Source: Planctomycetota bacterium (GTDB lineage Bacteria > Planctomycetota > UBA1135 > UBA2386). From it: a DNA stretch of 64,000 bases. Each line of letters starts with the position of its first letter. The first letter of the stretch is position 1. The DNA is taken from positions 232,584-296,583 of the forward strand of contig JACKIC010000009.1 in assembly GCA_020638655.1 (NCBI GenBank). Reading direction: 5' to 3'. The position numbers and the translations under genes are program-made. Shown here piece after piece: positions 1 to 7,939 of the stretch. Below the pieces are notes generated by a model. That model made no database searches and was not told where the DNA came from. It saw only the letters and a program-made list of their open reading frames with translations.

Positions 1-235
1 AGCCGAGCTCCTGCGCGACGCGCGATGCCGCGGCGCGCGCGGCGAGCCGGCGCGGTTCGAGCACGACGATCTGCTGGCCCGCGGCGAGCAGCGGCAACAG
101 CGCCGGCGGCACGCGCGTGGTCTTGCCCGATCCGGGCGGTGCCATCAGCAGCAGCGAGGTGTGCTGACGCAGCGCCTGCTGCGCCGCGGGCAGCACGTCG
201 TCGATCGGCAGGGGCTCGGGCTGCGGTGCGGTCAC
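1..235 (-). CDS. hrpB: ATP-dependent helicase HrpB, N-terminal part (cut by window edge)
   Basis: Only the first 78 codons lie in the window. The translation opens with LPIDDVLPAAQQAL, followed by a Walker A motif APPGSGKTT at residues 32-40 and then VLEPRRLAARAAASRVA (helicase motif Ia region). This combination is characteristic of HrpB, a DEAH-box superfamily 2 helicase. The start is a GTG 22 nt after the recR stop, so the gene probably follows ybaB-recR in the same transcript. The cellular role of HrpB is poorly defined. The rest of the protein cannot be assessed here. Confidence 0.85.
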   Translation of the reverse strand, partial: MTAPQPEPLPIDDVLPAAQQALRQHTSLLLMAPPGSGKTTRVPPALLPLLAAGQQIVVLEPRRLAARAAASRVAQELG

Positions 236-257
236 GACGCCTCGTCGCGGGCTGGCT

Positions 258-854
258 TCACGACAGCGAACGGCGCCCTTCGATCGCGTCGGCGAGGATC
301 GACTTGCTGACCTGCGCGATCGACGCGCCGGCCGGCAGCCCGCGCGCCAGGCGCGTGACCTTGACGTCGAGCGGCGCGAGCCGTTCGGCCAGGACCCGCG
401 CGGTGCCTTCCCCTTCGAGGTCGGGGTTGGTGGCGAGGCAGACCTCCGTCGGCCGCTCCTTGCGCACGCGCGCCAGCAGCTCGTCGGTGGTCAGGTCTTC
501 GGGCCTGATGCCCTCGAACTGCGACAGCCGGCCCTGCAGCACGTGGTAGAGACCGCGGTAGCCGACTTCTTCGAAGCGCGCGACCTCGCGCGAATCCTCG
601 ACCACGAGCAGCATCGCCGCGTCGCGCGAGGAGTCGCTGCAGATGCTGCACGGATCGGTCGCGTCGAGGTTGCAGCAGCGTGAGCAGTTGCGCACCGCGG
701 CGCGCACCTCCTCGATCGCCGTGGCCAGCTGCAGCGCCTCGACCTTGTCGACGCGCAGCAGGTGGAACGCGAGCCGCTCTGCCGACTTCGGCCCGATGCC
801 GGGCAGGCGGCCGAGGCGCTCGATCAGGGTCTCGATGCTGGGGTGGCGGGGCAT
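258..854 (-). CDS. recR: Recombination mediator protein RecR
   Basis: RecR works with RecF/RecO to load RecA at single-strand gaps. The 198-residue protein has the usual length. It shows the N-terminal helix-hairpin-helix (RLPGIGPKSAERLAFHLL, residues 16-33), a four-cysteine zinc finger (C57, C60, C69, C72) and the Toprim region (VVEDSREVARFE, then the ATNPDLEGEGTA motif). It lies 30 nt downstream of ybaB and upstream of hrpB. The ybaB-recR pair is one of the most conserved bacterial gene neighbourhoods, but here dnaX, the usual upstream partner, is about 15 kb away. Confidence 0.97.
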   Translation of the reverse strand: MPRHPSIETLIERLGRLPGIGPKSAERLAFHLLRVDKVEALQLATAIEEVRAAVRNCSRCCNLDATDPCSICSDSSRDAAMLLVVEDSREVARFEEVGYRGLYHVLQGRLSQFEGIRPEDLTTDELLARVRKERPTEVCLATNPDLEGEGTARVLAERLAPLDVKVTRLARGLPAGASIAQVSKSILADAIEGRRSLS

Positions 855-884
855 GAGCAGGAACGGCGCCGCGCGGATGTGGTC

Positions 885-1211
885 CTAGAACCCCATGCCC
901 GGCAGGTTCATCCCGCCGGTCACCTTGCCCATCTCCTTCTCCTTGAGCTCCTTGGCCGCCGTCAACGCCTGGCGCACGGCCGCGGTGACGATGTCCTCGA
1001 GCGTCTCGACGTCGGCCGGGTCGACGACGGCCGGGTCGATCTTGATCGCCTGCAGCTCCTGGTTGCCGTTGACGTAGGCCTTGACGGCGCCGCCGCCGGC
1101 CGAACCCTCGAGAATGCGTTCTTCCAGGGAGCGCTGCGCGTCCTGCATGCGCCGCTGCATCTCCTGGGCCTGCTTCAGCAGGCTGCTCATGTCGCCGAAT
1201 CCTGATGCCAT
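885..1211 (-). CDS. ybaB: YbaB/EbfC family nucleoid-associated protein
   Basis: Small DNA-binding protein of 108 residues, the usual size for the family. The sequence MSSLLKQAQEMQRRMQDAQ near the N terminus and the Gly-rich C-terminal tail (GKVTGGMNLPGMGF) are diagnostic. The ATG at 1211 was chosen over an in-frame start 51 nt upstream. It is preceded by a GGAG ribosome site and gives the expected N terminus, although the ATG of MSSLLK is also possible. The protein binds DNA as a dimer. It is co-oriented with recR and separated from it by 30 nt. Confidence 0.95.
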   Translation of the reverse strand: MASGFGDMSSLLKQAQEMQRRMQDAQRSLEERILEGSAGGGAVKAYVNGNQELQAIKIDPAVVDPADVETLEDIVTAAVRQALTAAKELKEKEMGKVTGGMNLPGMGF

Positions 1212-1270
1212 CGTGGAGCTCCGAAAACGGCGATCATGCCGGCTTTGTCGGCCGGCATCCACTGGCGGCG

Positions 1271-3229
1271 CTAGCGGATCGCCGAACGGCTCCGGCTGCG
1301 CGCCGGGGCGGGCTCGGGCCGCCGGTCCGCGGCCTGTTCGCCGGCCTGTTCGCCCGCCTTGCGCATCGCCTTGTCGAGGATGCGTTCGAGGCGGGACTCG
1401 AAGTCGCCGTCGCCGCCGCCGCGGAGCAGGCTGTCGACGAGCGCTTCGACGTCCCCCGCGATGCCGAGCTCACGCAGGTCCGCGTCGGCGCGGATCTCGG
1501 CCTTGGCCTTCTGCATCGCCGCCTTGGCGGCCTGCTGCGCCAGACCGGTCAGCAGCTCCTGGTTGTGCTCGTTCTCGAGCAGCCCCGTGACGAGCTTGGT
1601 GACACCATCGGTGAGCCCCAGCTCACGCAGGTCCTCGTCGGCTTCGATCTCGCGGACCGCCAGCCGACCGGCCCCCTTCATCGCCGCCTTGATCACCTTG
1701 TCGAGCGAACCTTGCATGCCCTTGCCGGCGACGAGGTCGTCGACGAGCGTGGTCACCTCGTCGGTGATGCCGAGCTCGCGCAGGTCGGGATCGTCCTGGA
1801 TCTCCTGCCGCGCCTCGCGCAGCGCCGCCCGCAGCTGGCCCGAGAGCTGGCCGCCCAGCGGGGACGTCGTGGTGCGCTGCTGCAGCACGTCCTCACGTTC
1901 CTCGACGAACTCGTCGTGGACCTCCGCGGCGGGCATGCGCAGCTTGCTGCCGATGCGCAGCCGCCGCGCGTCGAGGTCGGGGTTGAGCTCGAGGATCTCG
2001 TCGGCGCGCGTGGCGCTGCCGAGCTCGCGCCGCGCAATGCCCGCGAGCGAGTCGCCCTTGCGCACCGTGTAGACGCGGGTCTTGGCCGGGGTCGGCGCCG
2101 CGGCCACGGGGGCGTTCTCGCCGAGCAGCTTCTGCAGCAGCAGACGCCGATCGAGCGGCCCGAGCTCGTCGAGGCTGCGACCGTTGACCTTGATCTCGAT
2201 GCGCACGTCCTGGCCTTCGCCGCCTTGCGCCAGCGCCGGCGCGCCGAGCAGGGTCAGCGCCACGGGCGCGAGGGAGAACAGCCAGCGGCGCGGGGCGCGG
2301 CACGGCACACGTTCGTTCAGGATCATCTTCAACCTCCGTTCGAAGGCGGCCCGCGCCGCCGGCCTCACTGCGAGGACGGCCGTCGCGGCGACCGCGTGGT
2401 CGGGTGTGGCCACGGCCTGCACGAGCAGGGTGGCGTAGTCGAGGCTCGCGTCGGGCACGCTGTCGATGGCCCACGCGTCGCAAGCCAACTCGGCCTGATA
2501 GCGCCGCTGCGCGCGCACGAACCAGAACAGCGGGTGCCACCACAGCAGCACCGTCAGCGCCCACTCGGCATGCACGAGCAGGTGGTCGCCGCGGCGCAGG
2601 TGCGCGAGTTCGTGCGCGATCACCGCGGCGCGGCCGCGCGCCGGTGTGCGCGCCAGCGCGCGCGCCGGCAGCACCAGGCGCGTTCGCCCGAAGCACGACA
2701 CGTACGGGCACGCGGCGGCGCGGTCGTCGCGCACGTCGGGCACCGCGACCTGCAGCCGGGCCGCGAGCGCGGCCACCTCGTCGCGCAGCGCGTGCGACGC
2801 AATCGGCAGGCGGCGCAGGCGCCGTTCGGCCTGCACGACCCCGGCGACGTAGCGCAACAGGAACCACACGCCACCGAGCCCCCACACCAGCAACAGCAGC
2901 GACTGCGTCGACCACGACGGCGACGGCGCCGCGACGGGCATCGCGGCGACCGTGGGCGCGACCGTGGGCGCGAGCGTGGGCCCGGGCGCGAGGGCAGGCC
3001 CCGGAGCTCGCGCGGCGTCGGCGAGGTCGACGGTCCGGACCTCGGCAGCCGCCGACGCACCCGACCACGGCACCGTCACGGTGAACAGCGGCGGCGTCAC
3101 CAGCTTGAGCAGCACCAGCAGCCACAGCGCATGCATCACCGTCGGCGCCGGGCGCAGCCACCGCCCGACCAGCAGGAAGACCGCCGTCATCAGCAGCGCG
3201 ACGACGGTGTTGCCGAGCAGCCAGCTCAC
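1271..3229 (-). CDS. M56 (BlaR1/MecR1-type) membrane metallopeptidase with LysM domain and three 51-residue repeats
   Basis: This 652-residue protein is the likely signal-transducing partner of the BlaI-type repressor encoded just upstream. Its GTG start overlaps the repressor stop codon (GTGA). Hydrophobic segments lie at about 4-22, 32-52, 108-130 and 224-238. The zinc peptidase motif HELAH is at 206-210, and a further acidic residue is in YQAELACD (E247). A last hydrophobic segment (316-335, ending APALAQ) leads to a C-terminal part that BlaR1 does not have: a LysM domain (about 384-433, YTVRKGDSLAGIARREL...) and then three copies of DLRELG-x-x-x-x-V-x-x-LV-x-x-L starting at 482, 533 and 584, an exact 51-residue period. 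In BlaR1 this position holds a penicillin-binding domain. LysM binds peptidoglycan or chitin, so a cell-wall ligand is inferred. The function of the repeats is unknown. Confidence 0.85.
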   Translation of the reverse strand: MSWLLGNTVVALLMTAVFLLVGRWLRPAPTVMHALWLLVLLKLVTPPLFTVTVPWSGASAAAEVRTVDLADAARAPGPALAPGPTLAPTVAPTVAAMPVAAPSPSWSTQSLLLLVWGLGGVWFLLRYVAGVVQAERRLRRLPIASHALRDEVAALAARLQVAVPDVRDDRAAACPYVSCFGRTRLVLPARALARTPARGRAAVIAHELAHLRRGDHLLVHAEWALTVLLWWHPLFWFVRAQRRYQAELACDAWAIDSVPDASLDYATLLVQAVATPDHAVAATAVLAVRPAARAAFERRLKMILNERVPCRAPRRWLFSLAPVALTLLGAPALAQGGEGQDVRIEIKVNGRSLDELGPLDRRLLLQKLLGENAPVAAAPTPAKTRVYTVRKGDSLAGIARRELGSATRADEILELNPDLDARRLRIGSKLRMPAAEVHDEFVEEREDVLQQRTTTSPLGGQLSGQLRAALREARQEIQDDPDLRELGITDEVTTLVDDLVAGKGMQGSLDKVIKAAMKGAGRLAVREIEADEDLRELGLTDGVTKLVTGLLENEHNQELLTGLAQQAAKAAMQKAKAEIRADADLRELGIAGDVEALVDSLLRGGGDGDFESRLERILDKAMRKAGEQAGEQAADRRPEPAPARSRSRSAIR

Positions 3230-3645
3230 GACTTGCCGCCCTTGCCGCGCGCGCGGCGTTCGGCGTCGCGCAGCAGCTCTTTGAAGCTCTCGATCTCGGC
3301 CGCGCTGAACTTGCCCTTCTCGACCAGGCGCAACACCAACGGCCCGACGTCGCCGTCGAGCAGGTCGGCGGCGACCTCGTCGACGCGGCGCAACGCCAGC
3401 TCGTCGCGCGCGGTGACCGCCGCGAACACGTGCGCCAGACCCTTGCGGTCGGCGCGCACGTGGCGCTTGTCGACCAGGCGCGAGACCAGCGTCTGCACGG
3501 TCGTGTAGGCCCACTCGGTGCCCAGGCGATCGAGCAGTTCGCGCACGGTCGCCGGCCCGCCGTCCCACAACGCGCGCAGCACGGTGAGCTCGGCTTCGGT
3601 GACCGCGGACGACGAACCGGTGCGTCTGGGAGCCATGGCGCGCAT
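3226..3645 (-). CDS. BlaI/MecI/CopY family transcriptional repressor
   Basis: A 139-residue winged-helix repressor. The core VTEAELTVLRALWDGGPATVRELLDRLGTEWAYTTVQTLVSRLVDKRHV matches the DNA-binding domain of the family, with the recognition helix around AYTTVQTLVSRL. The C-terminal half (DELALRRVDEVAADLLDGD...LVEKGKFSAAEIESFKELL) is the dimerization region, where related M56-controlled repressors are cleaved. The ATG at 3645 is preferred over the one at 3636 because a GGAGG ribosome site ends 11 nt upstream of it. The gene is translationally coupled to the M56 peptidase. The palindrome at 3657-3677 overlaps its ribosome site, which suggests autorepression. Confidence 0.93.
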   Translation of the reverse strand: MRAMAPRRTGSSSAVTEAELTVLRALWDGGPATVRELLDRLGTEWAYTTVQTLVSRLVDKRHVRADRKGLAHVFAAVTARDELALRRVDEVAADLLDGDVGPLVLRLVEKGKFSAAEIESFKELLRDAERRARGKGGKS

Positions 3646-3656
3646 CGTCGCCGATA

Positions 3657-3677
3657 CCTCCTACAAATTGTCGGAGG
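3657..3677. promoter_or_regulatory. Near-perfect 21-bp palindrome, probable BlaI-type operator
   Basis: Two 10-bp arms, CCTCCtACAA and TTGTcGGAGG, surround a central A. Only one pair (T/C) fails to match. BlaI/MecI repressors bind dyads with TACA...TGTA half-sites, and TACAA followed by TTGT fits that pattern. The site lies 12-32 nt upstream of the repressor ATG and contains its GGAGG ribosome site on the minus strand. It also sits in the 136-bp gap shared with the divergent DoxX-like gene, so it could control both directions. Binding itself is an inference. Confidence 0.7.
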
Positions 3678-3781
3678 TTGCCCAGCTTTCTGCTCCGGAC
3701 CGCCGCGGAAGAATGCCCGGCGGCGCCGTCGCGAGAAACGCCCCATCGCCGCGCAACACCTGACCCGCCTAGACTTGCGCC

Positions 3782-5239
3782 ATGTCCGCCTCCGCTCTCG
3801 AACCGGCGCCGTGGTCCCTGCCGCGACGACTCTTGTTCCGCTTCGCCTGCGTCTACCTGATCCTCTACTGCCTGCCGTTCCCGCTCGATCGCCTGCCCAC
3901 GTCGCGCGAGTTCTTCGACTGGCCACGAACCGCCGCGCAGTACTTCGAGAGCATGCAGGACCTCGCCGTCGCCTGGTTCGGTGAGCATCTGCTCGGTGTC
4001 GACGCCGCGAAGCTGAAGCCCTTCATGACCGGCAGCGGCGACACCACACGCGCCTACGTCACGATGGCGCTGCACGGCAGCATCGCGGTGCTGCTCGCCG
4101 GCGCGTGGTCGCTGCTGACCCGCCGCACCGGCCACCCGCGCGCCGCCGACCTGCTGCGCACCTACGTGCGCTTCGTGCTCGGCGCGACCCTGCTCGGCTA
4201 CGGCACCGCCAAGTTCTTCAGCGGCCAGTTCCCGCCGCTCGCCGACAACGAACGCTGGCTGCTCACGACGTGGGGCGACTCGTCGCCGATGGGCGTGGTC
4301 TGGAAGTTCATGGGCGCGTCGCCGGCCTACACCGCGTTCAGCGGCGTGGTCGAGTGCCTCGGCGGCGTGCTGCTGTTCTGGCGCCGCACCACGACGCTCG
4401 GCGCGCTGCTCGCGGCCGCGGCGATGCTCAACGTCGCGCTGATCAACTACTGCTACGACGTGCCGGTCAAGCTCTACTCGACGCACCTCTTGCTGATGGC
4501 CATCGGCCTCCTGCTGCGCGACGTGCCGCGGCTGTGCGACGTGCTGCTCTGGCACCGCGATGCCGCGCCGCTGCCGCTGCGCCTGCCGCGGCCGCTGTGG
4601 GTCGCGATCCCCGAGCAGTTCGCGAAGTACGCGCTCGTGGGCTGGATCCTGTACGGCGCCGGAGCGGGCCTGCAGGCGCGCTACGAACGACAGCAGCTGC
4701 CGCCCGGCCCGCTCGAGGGCGGCTACGAGGTCGCCGAGTTCGTGCGCGGCGGCGAACCGGTGCCACCGCTGCTCACCGACGACTCGCGCTGGCGCTATCT
4801 GTTCTTGAGCGAGCGATACGCGTCGGTGCGCATGATCGACGAGAAGACCCAGCTTGGGTTCGTGCCCAAGATCGACACGGCGGCGCACACGCTCCGCCTC
4901 GAGCGGCGCTGGTCACCGGCGATGGGCGGCACACCGCCCGAGCCGATCGAGCTGCGCTACCGCAGCAAGGACGACCCGCAGGAGACGACCGCCGCGCCCG
5001 AGCCGGCCGAGCCGACTTCGGTCGTGGAGGCCGTCGAGGCCGTCGCGCGCAAGCAGGAGCCCGCGTCGCCCAGCGAGGCGGACGAACCCACCCCCGCGGC
5101 CGCGAGCGCCGACCTCGTGCTCGAAGGCACGATGGCGGGCGCCGAGGTGCGCATCGTGCTGCGCAAGCTGCGCAGGGAGGACTTCCTCGTCGTCAACCGC
5201 GGCTTCCACTGGATCCAGGAGTACCCGTTCAATCGCTGA
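3782..5239 (+). CDS. DoxX-like integral membrane protein with soluble C-terminal domain
   Basis: 485 residues. About seven hydrophobic segments are visible: near 17-33, 99-115, 128-146, 188-199, 203-226, 230-248 and 280-296. The stretch around YVRFVLGATLLGYGTAKFFSGQFPPL, with a second FSGVVECLGGVLLFW segment, resembles DoxX/DoxD-type quinone-associated membrane proteins. This is a family-level guess. The last 190 residues are soluble and include an acidic, Ala/Pro-rich linker (DDPQETTAAPEPAEPTS). The gene is divergent from the BlaI repressor and shares its operator-containing intergenic region, so it may belong to the regulon. No enzymatic motif is recognised. Confidence 0.75.
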   Translation: MSASALEPAPWSLPRRLLFRFACVYLILYCLPFPLDRLPTSREFFDWPRTAAQYFESMQDLAVAWFGEHLLGVDAAKLKPFMTGSGDTTRAYVTMALHGSIAVLLAGAWSLLTRRTGHPRAADLLRTYVRFVLGATLLGYGTAKFFSGQFPPLADNERWLLTTWGDSSPMGVVWKFMGASPAYTAFSGVVECLGGVLLFWRRTTTLGALLAAAAMLNVALINYCYDVPVKLYSTHLLLMAIGLLLRDVPRLCDVLLWHRDAAPLPLRLPRPLWVAIPEQFAKYALVGWILYGAGAGLQARYERQQLPPGPLEGGYEVAEFVRGGEPVPPLLTDDSRWRYLFLSERYASVRMIDEKTQLGFVPKIDTAAHTLRLERRWSPAMGGTPPEPIELRYRSKDDPQETTAAPEPAEPTSVVEAVEAVARKQEPASPSEADEPTPAAASADLVLEGTMAGAEVRIVLRKLRREDFLVVNRGFHWIQEYPFNR

Positions 5240-5263
5240 ACGCGGCGCCGAAGGCAGCCGGGC

Positions 5264-6589
5264 TCAGAGCTGCGTCCAGACCTGGTTGCCGCCGATCGCG
5301 ACCGGCGTCGTGTAGAGGCCCAGCACGTGCGACACCAGACGCAGGCCGGGCGGCAGCGACAGCCCCTGGAAGTTGAGCACCCAGTAGCCCGGCGCGGCGC
5401 TGGTCAGCCAATACGGGATGAACGTCGCCTGATCGACGAGGATCGGCCCCTGCCCCGGGATCGGGAACATGCCGTCGTCGAAGCTGAACAGCACCGCCGT
5501 GAACACCCCGGGCAACGTCGAGGCCGACTGCACGGTCATCAGCTGCGTGCTCGGGTCGTAGCTCGTGGTCATCGACACCGGTGAACTCTCGTAGCAGCCG
5601 ATGTCGGGCAAGAGCGAACCGTTCTGGTCGACGTCGACGAGGCGGGCGACGCCGTCGAGGTCGCTGCGCGCGAAGATCGCGGCGGTGCCCGCGTCGAGGC
5701 ACGGACTCGTCGCTTGCAGATGGAAGTCGCCGGCCGCCGCGCCCACGAACTGCGGGTCGACGCCGATCACGTTCGACGACGGCAGCGCGGTCGCGAGCCC
5801 GACGCCCTGCGTGACGATCGGCGTCTGGTGCAGCCAGTTGTGTTCGTAGCGCGCGACGCTGTTGGCGGCGTTGTTGTTCTCGAAGCCGATCGCGTAGCCG
5901 ACGATCAGGTTGTTCTGGCAGCGCGAGGTCGTCGAGTCGCTGATGTAGGCCTTGTAGGTCCCCGTGACGAACGTGTTGTTGTAGACGTCGTTGTCACCCG
6001 TGTACTCGAGGATCGCGTCGTTGGTGAGGTTCCAGAACAGGTTGTCGTGGATCTTCCAGCCCTGCACGTTGTCGCTGGTCCACAGCACGATGCCGCGGTT
6101 GCAGTTCACGAACTGGCAGCGGTCGAGCTCGACGTCGCTCGCGGCGTCGGCCGAGTTGACGCCCGAGCCGCTGCTGATCACGCGCGTCCACCAACCGGCC
6201 TGGTCGCTGTTGAGGAAGGTGAGGTTGGTGATGCGCAGGCGATCGGCGCCATTGGCGAGGCGGAACACCGTCGAGGCCGAGCCGCCGAGATCGAGCACCG
6301 CGCCGCCCAGGCCGCGGATCACGAGGTCGTTCTGCACCGTGCCGAACCCGAGCGTGATCGGCAGCACCTCGCCGTTGTGGGCCGGGCCGTAGAGGCCGGG
6401 CAGCAGGTGGATGTGGTCGTTGGCGCCGGCGACCGAGCAGGCGAACGAGAGGGTGCGCAGCGGCAGGGTGATGCTGCCGGGGTTGACGTCGGCCCCGGCG
6501 ACCGGGTCGACCCACCATTCGGACTGAGCCGACAGGGGCAGCGACAGCGATGCGAAGGACGCGAACAAGGCGAGCCGGACGAGACGCAT
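5264..6589 (-). CDS. Secreted right-handed parallel beta-helix protein (DUF1565-like)
   Basis: 441 residues starting at an ATG preceded by AGGAGG. The signal peptide ends LSLPLSAQ. The mature protein begins with WWVDPVAGADVNPGSITLPLRTLSFACSVA, the short motif that opens DUF1565/pectate-lyase-like beta-helix proteins. Asn-rich turns (RITNLTFLN, GWKIHDNLFWN, DNDVYNNTFV) follow, typical of stacked beta-helix rungs. A conserved-looking C-terminal segment (GYWVLNFQGLSLPPGLRLVSHVLGLYT) resembles the end of other secreted proteins in this window. The likely place of action is outside the cytoplasmic membrane. Such folds often bind or cut polysaccharides, but no catalytic residues can be assigned. 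It is convergent with the DoxX-like gene, 24 nt apart. Confidence 0.8.
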   Translation of the reverse strand: MRLVRLALFASFASLSLPLSAQSEWWVDPVAGADVNPGSITLPLRTLSFACSVAGANDHIHLLPGLYGPAHNGEVLPITLGFGTVQNDLVIRGLGGAVLDLGGSASTVFRLANGADRLRITNLTFLNSDQAGWWTRVISSGSGVNSADAASDVELDRCQFVNCNRGIVLWTSDNVQGWKIHDNLFWNLTNDAILEYTGDNDVYNNTFVTGTYKAYISDSTTSRCQNNLIVGYAIGFENNNAANSVARYEHNWLHQTPIVTQGVGLATALPSSNVIGVDPQFVGAAAGDFHLQATSPCLDAGTAAIFARSDLDGVARLVDVDQNGSLLPDIGCYESSPVSMTTSYDPSTQLMTVQSASTLPGVFTAVLFSFDDGMFPIPGQGPILVDQATFIPYWLTSAAPGYWVLNFQGLSLPPGLRLVSHVLGLYTTPVAIGGNQVWTQL

Positions 6590-6830
6590 GGTGGTTCCTC
6601 CTGGGTAGCGGGCCCACAGCCTACTGCGCCCGGCGCCAGCTGGCCCGGACCGGGGCGCCGACCGGGGGAAGAGAACCGCGCGACACAGGTCCCGAAGAGG
6701 CTCGGGCGATCGACAGGTGGGGTAGCATCGCCCGGGCATTGCGCCCGGCTGGCACCCGTCAGACGACAGGGTTGCGGGCCGCGCCGGGCCGTGCTCACCC
6801 CGTCCCACACGACCAACCCTCGAGGCAACC

Positions 6831-7925
6831 ATGCGCATCCTGCCCCCGCTCGTCGCGTTCGCCACCGTCCTCGTGCCGCTGTCCGCGCAGACCGTCTGCT
6901 CGGCCGGCGCCGCGCCGCCGACCACGTTGGCGACCATGAACCCGTTCGCCGGCACCAGCCTCTACGGCCACCCCAACTTCCCCAACAGCCCGCCGCCGAC
7001 CTACCAGGGCTTCAGCTTCCTGATCGACATGCAGCCACTCGTCGACATCGAGATCAGCCAGATCGACCTCGACCTCTACGACGACGGCAACCTGGTGCAG
7101 GTCAACCCGACCACGACGGTGACCAGCCCCAACCAGGTCGGCGCGACGACCCCGGTGACCTTCTACCTGTTCCCCGGCACGACCTGGGTCGGCAACGAGA
7201 CCAACGCGCCCGCGTGGGGCCCCCTCGGCACCGGCACGCTGACCGTCTCGACCTTCCACACCGACTCGGCGATCGTATTCAACCCGCCGGTCATGCTGCC
7301 CGCCGGCAGCTGGGGCATCGCCATCCAGGTGCCGCCCACCACCACGGGCCCCAACCCCGGGCCGCTGCACCCGATGCTGATCCCGTCGACGGTGGTCCCG
7401 CCGCCGTACACCGACGGCGTGCTGACCATGGTCAACGTGCAGTTCCAGCGCGATTCGTGGACCGCGTCGCTGACCACACCGGCGCACGAACAGAGCCTCG
7501 AGTTCCACTACACGGCGCTGTCGGGCTACTCGAACTGGACCGCGTTCGGCGCCGGCTGCGGCGCCACCACGCCGCAGCTCGGCCTGCTGTCGCGGCCGAT
7601 CGTGGGCACGACGATCGACTTCGAGAACAGCAACATCCTCGCCGGGGCCCTGGTCAACTTCTGGCTGTTCAGCTTCTCACCCGACGCGAACGGCACCAGC
7701 CTCGCCCCCTTCGGCCTGCCCGGCTGCAACCTCTACCTGCAGCTCAGCAGCCCGATCACGACCAGCGCGTCCCTGGTCACGAACGGCCTCGCTACCGCGC
7801 AGATCGCCCTGCCGAACGATCCCGCCTACGCGGGGCTCGTGCTCTACGCCCAGGCGGCACCCGCGACGGCCAGCCTGAGCTTCGTCGTCAGCAACGCCGT
7901 CTGCGTCGCGATCGGCCTGCACTGA
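6831..7925 (+). CDS. Secreted protein with lineage-typical C-terminal beta domain, function unknown
   Basis: 364 residues with a clear signal peptide (MRILPPLVAFATVLVPLSAQ). The mature part is rich in Pro, Thr, Gly and Asn and has few charged residues, suggesting beta-sandwich structure. Residues about 60-200 (DIEISQIDLDLYDDGNLVQVN ... FYLFPGTTWVGNE) look like a jelly-roll or adhesive fold. The last 90 residues (LPGCNLYLQLSS ... AQIALPNDPAYAGLVLYAQA) follow the same pattern of Gly-Cys-x-Leu, small beta strands and P-x-P/D-x-x-G-L-x-x-Q as the secreted proteins at 5264-6589 and 20453-21547. No enzymatic motif is seen. It is divergent from the beta-helix gene across a 241-bp gap. Confidence 0.75.
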   Translation: MRILPPLVAFATVLVPLSAQTVCSAGAAPPTTLATMNPFAGTSLYGHPNFPNSPPPTYQGFSFLIDMQPLVDIEISQIDLDLYDDGNLVQVNPTTTVTSPNQVGATTPVTFYLFPGTTWVGNETNAPAWGPLGTGTLTVSTFHTDSAIVFNPPVMLPAGSWGIAIQVPPTTTGPNPGPLHPMLIPSTVVPPPYTDGVLTMVNVQFQRDSWTASLTTPAHEQSLEFHYTALSGYSNWTAFGAGCGATTPQLGLLSRPIVGTTIDFENSNILAGALVNFWLFSFSPDANGTSLAPFGLPGCNLYLQLSSPITTSASLVTNGLATAQIALPNDPAYAGLVLYAQAAPATASLSFVVSNAVCVAIGLH

Positions 7926-7939
7926 GCAGCGATCGGTTC

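Noticed and set aside
1205..3508. 767-codon plus-strand frame over the M56/BlaI genes
   Set aside because: Antisense to clearly coding genes, composition is Arg/Ala/Gly/His-rich with no domains.
1271..4888. Very long minus-strand reading frame of about 1200 codons covering the M56 gene and upstream DNA
   Set aside because: The part upstream of 3229 runs antisense through a DoxX-like gene and through blaI in another frame and matches no protein; GC-rich DNA readily gives such frames. The M56 gene starts at GTG 3229.
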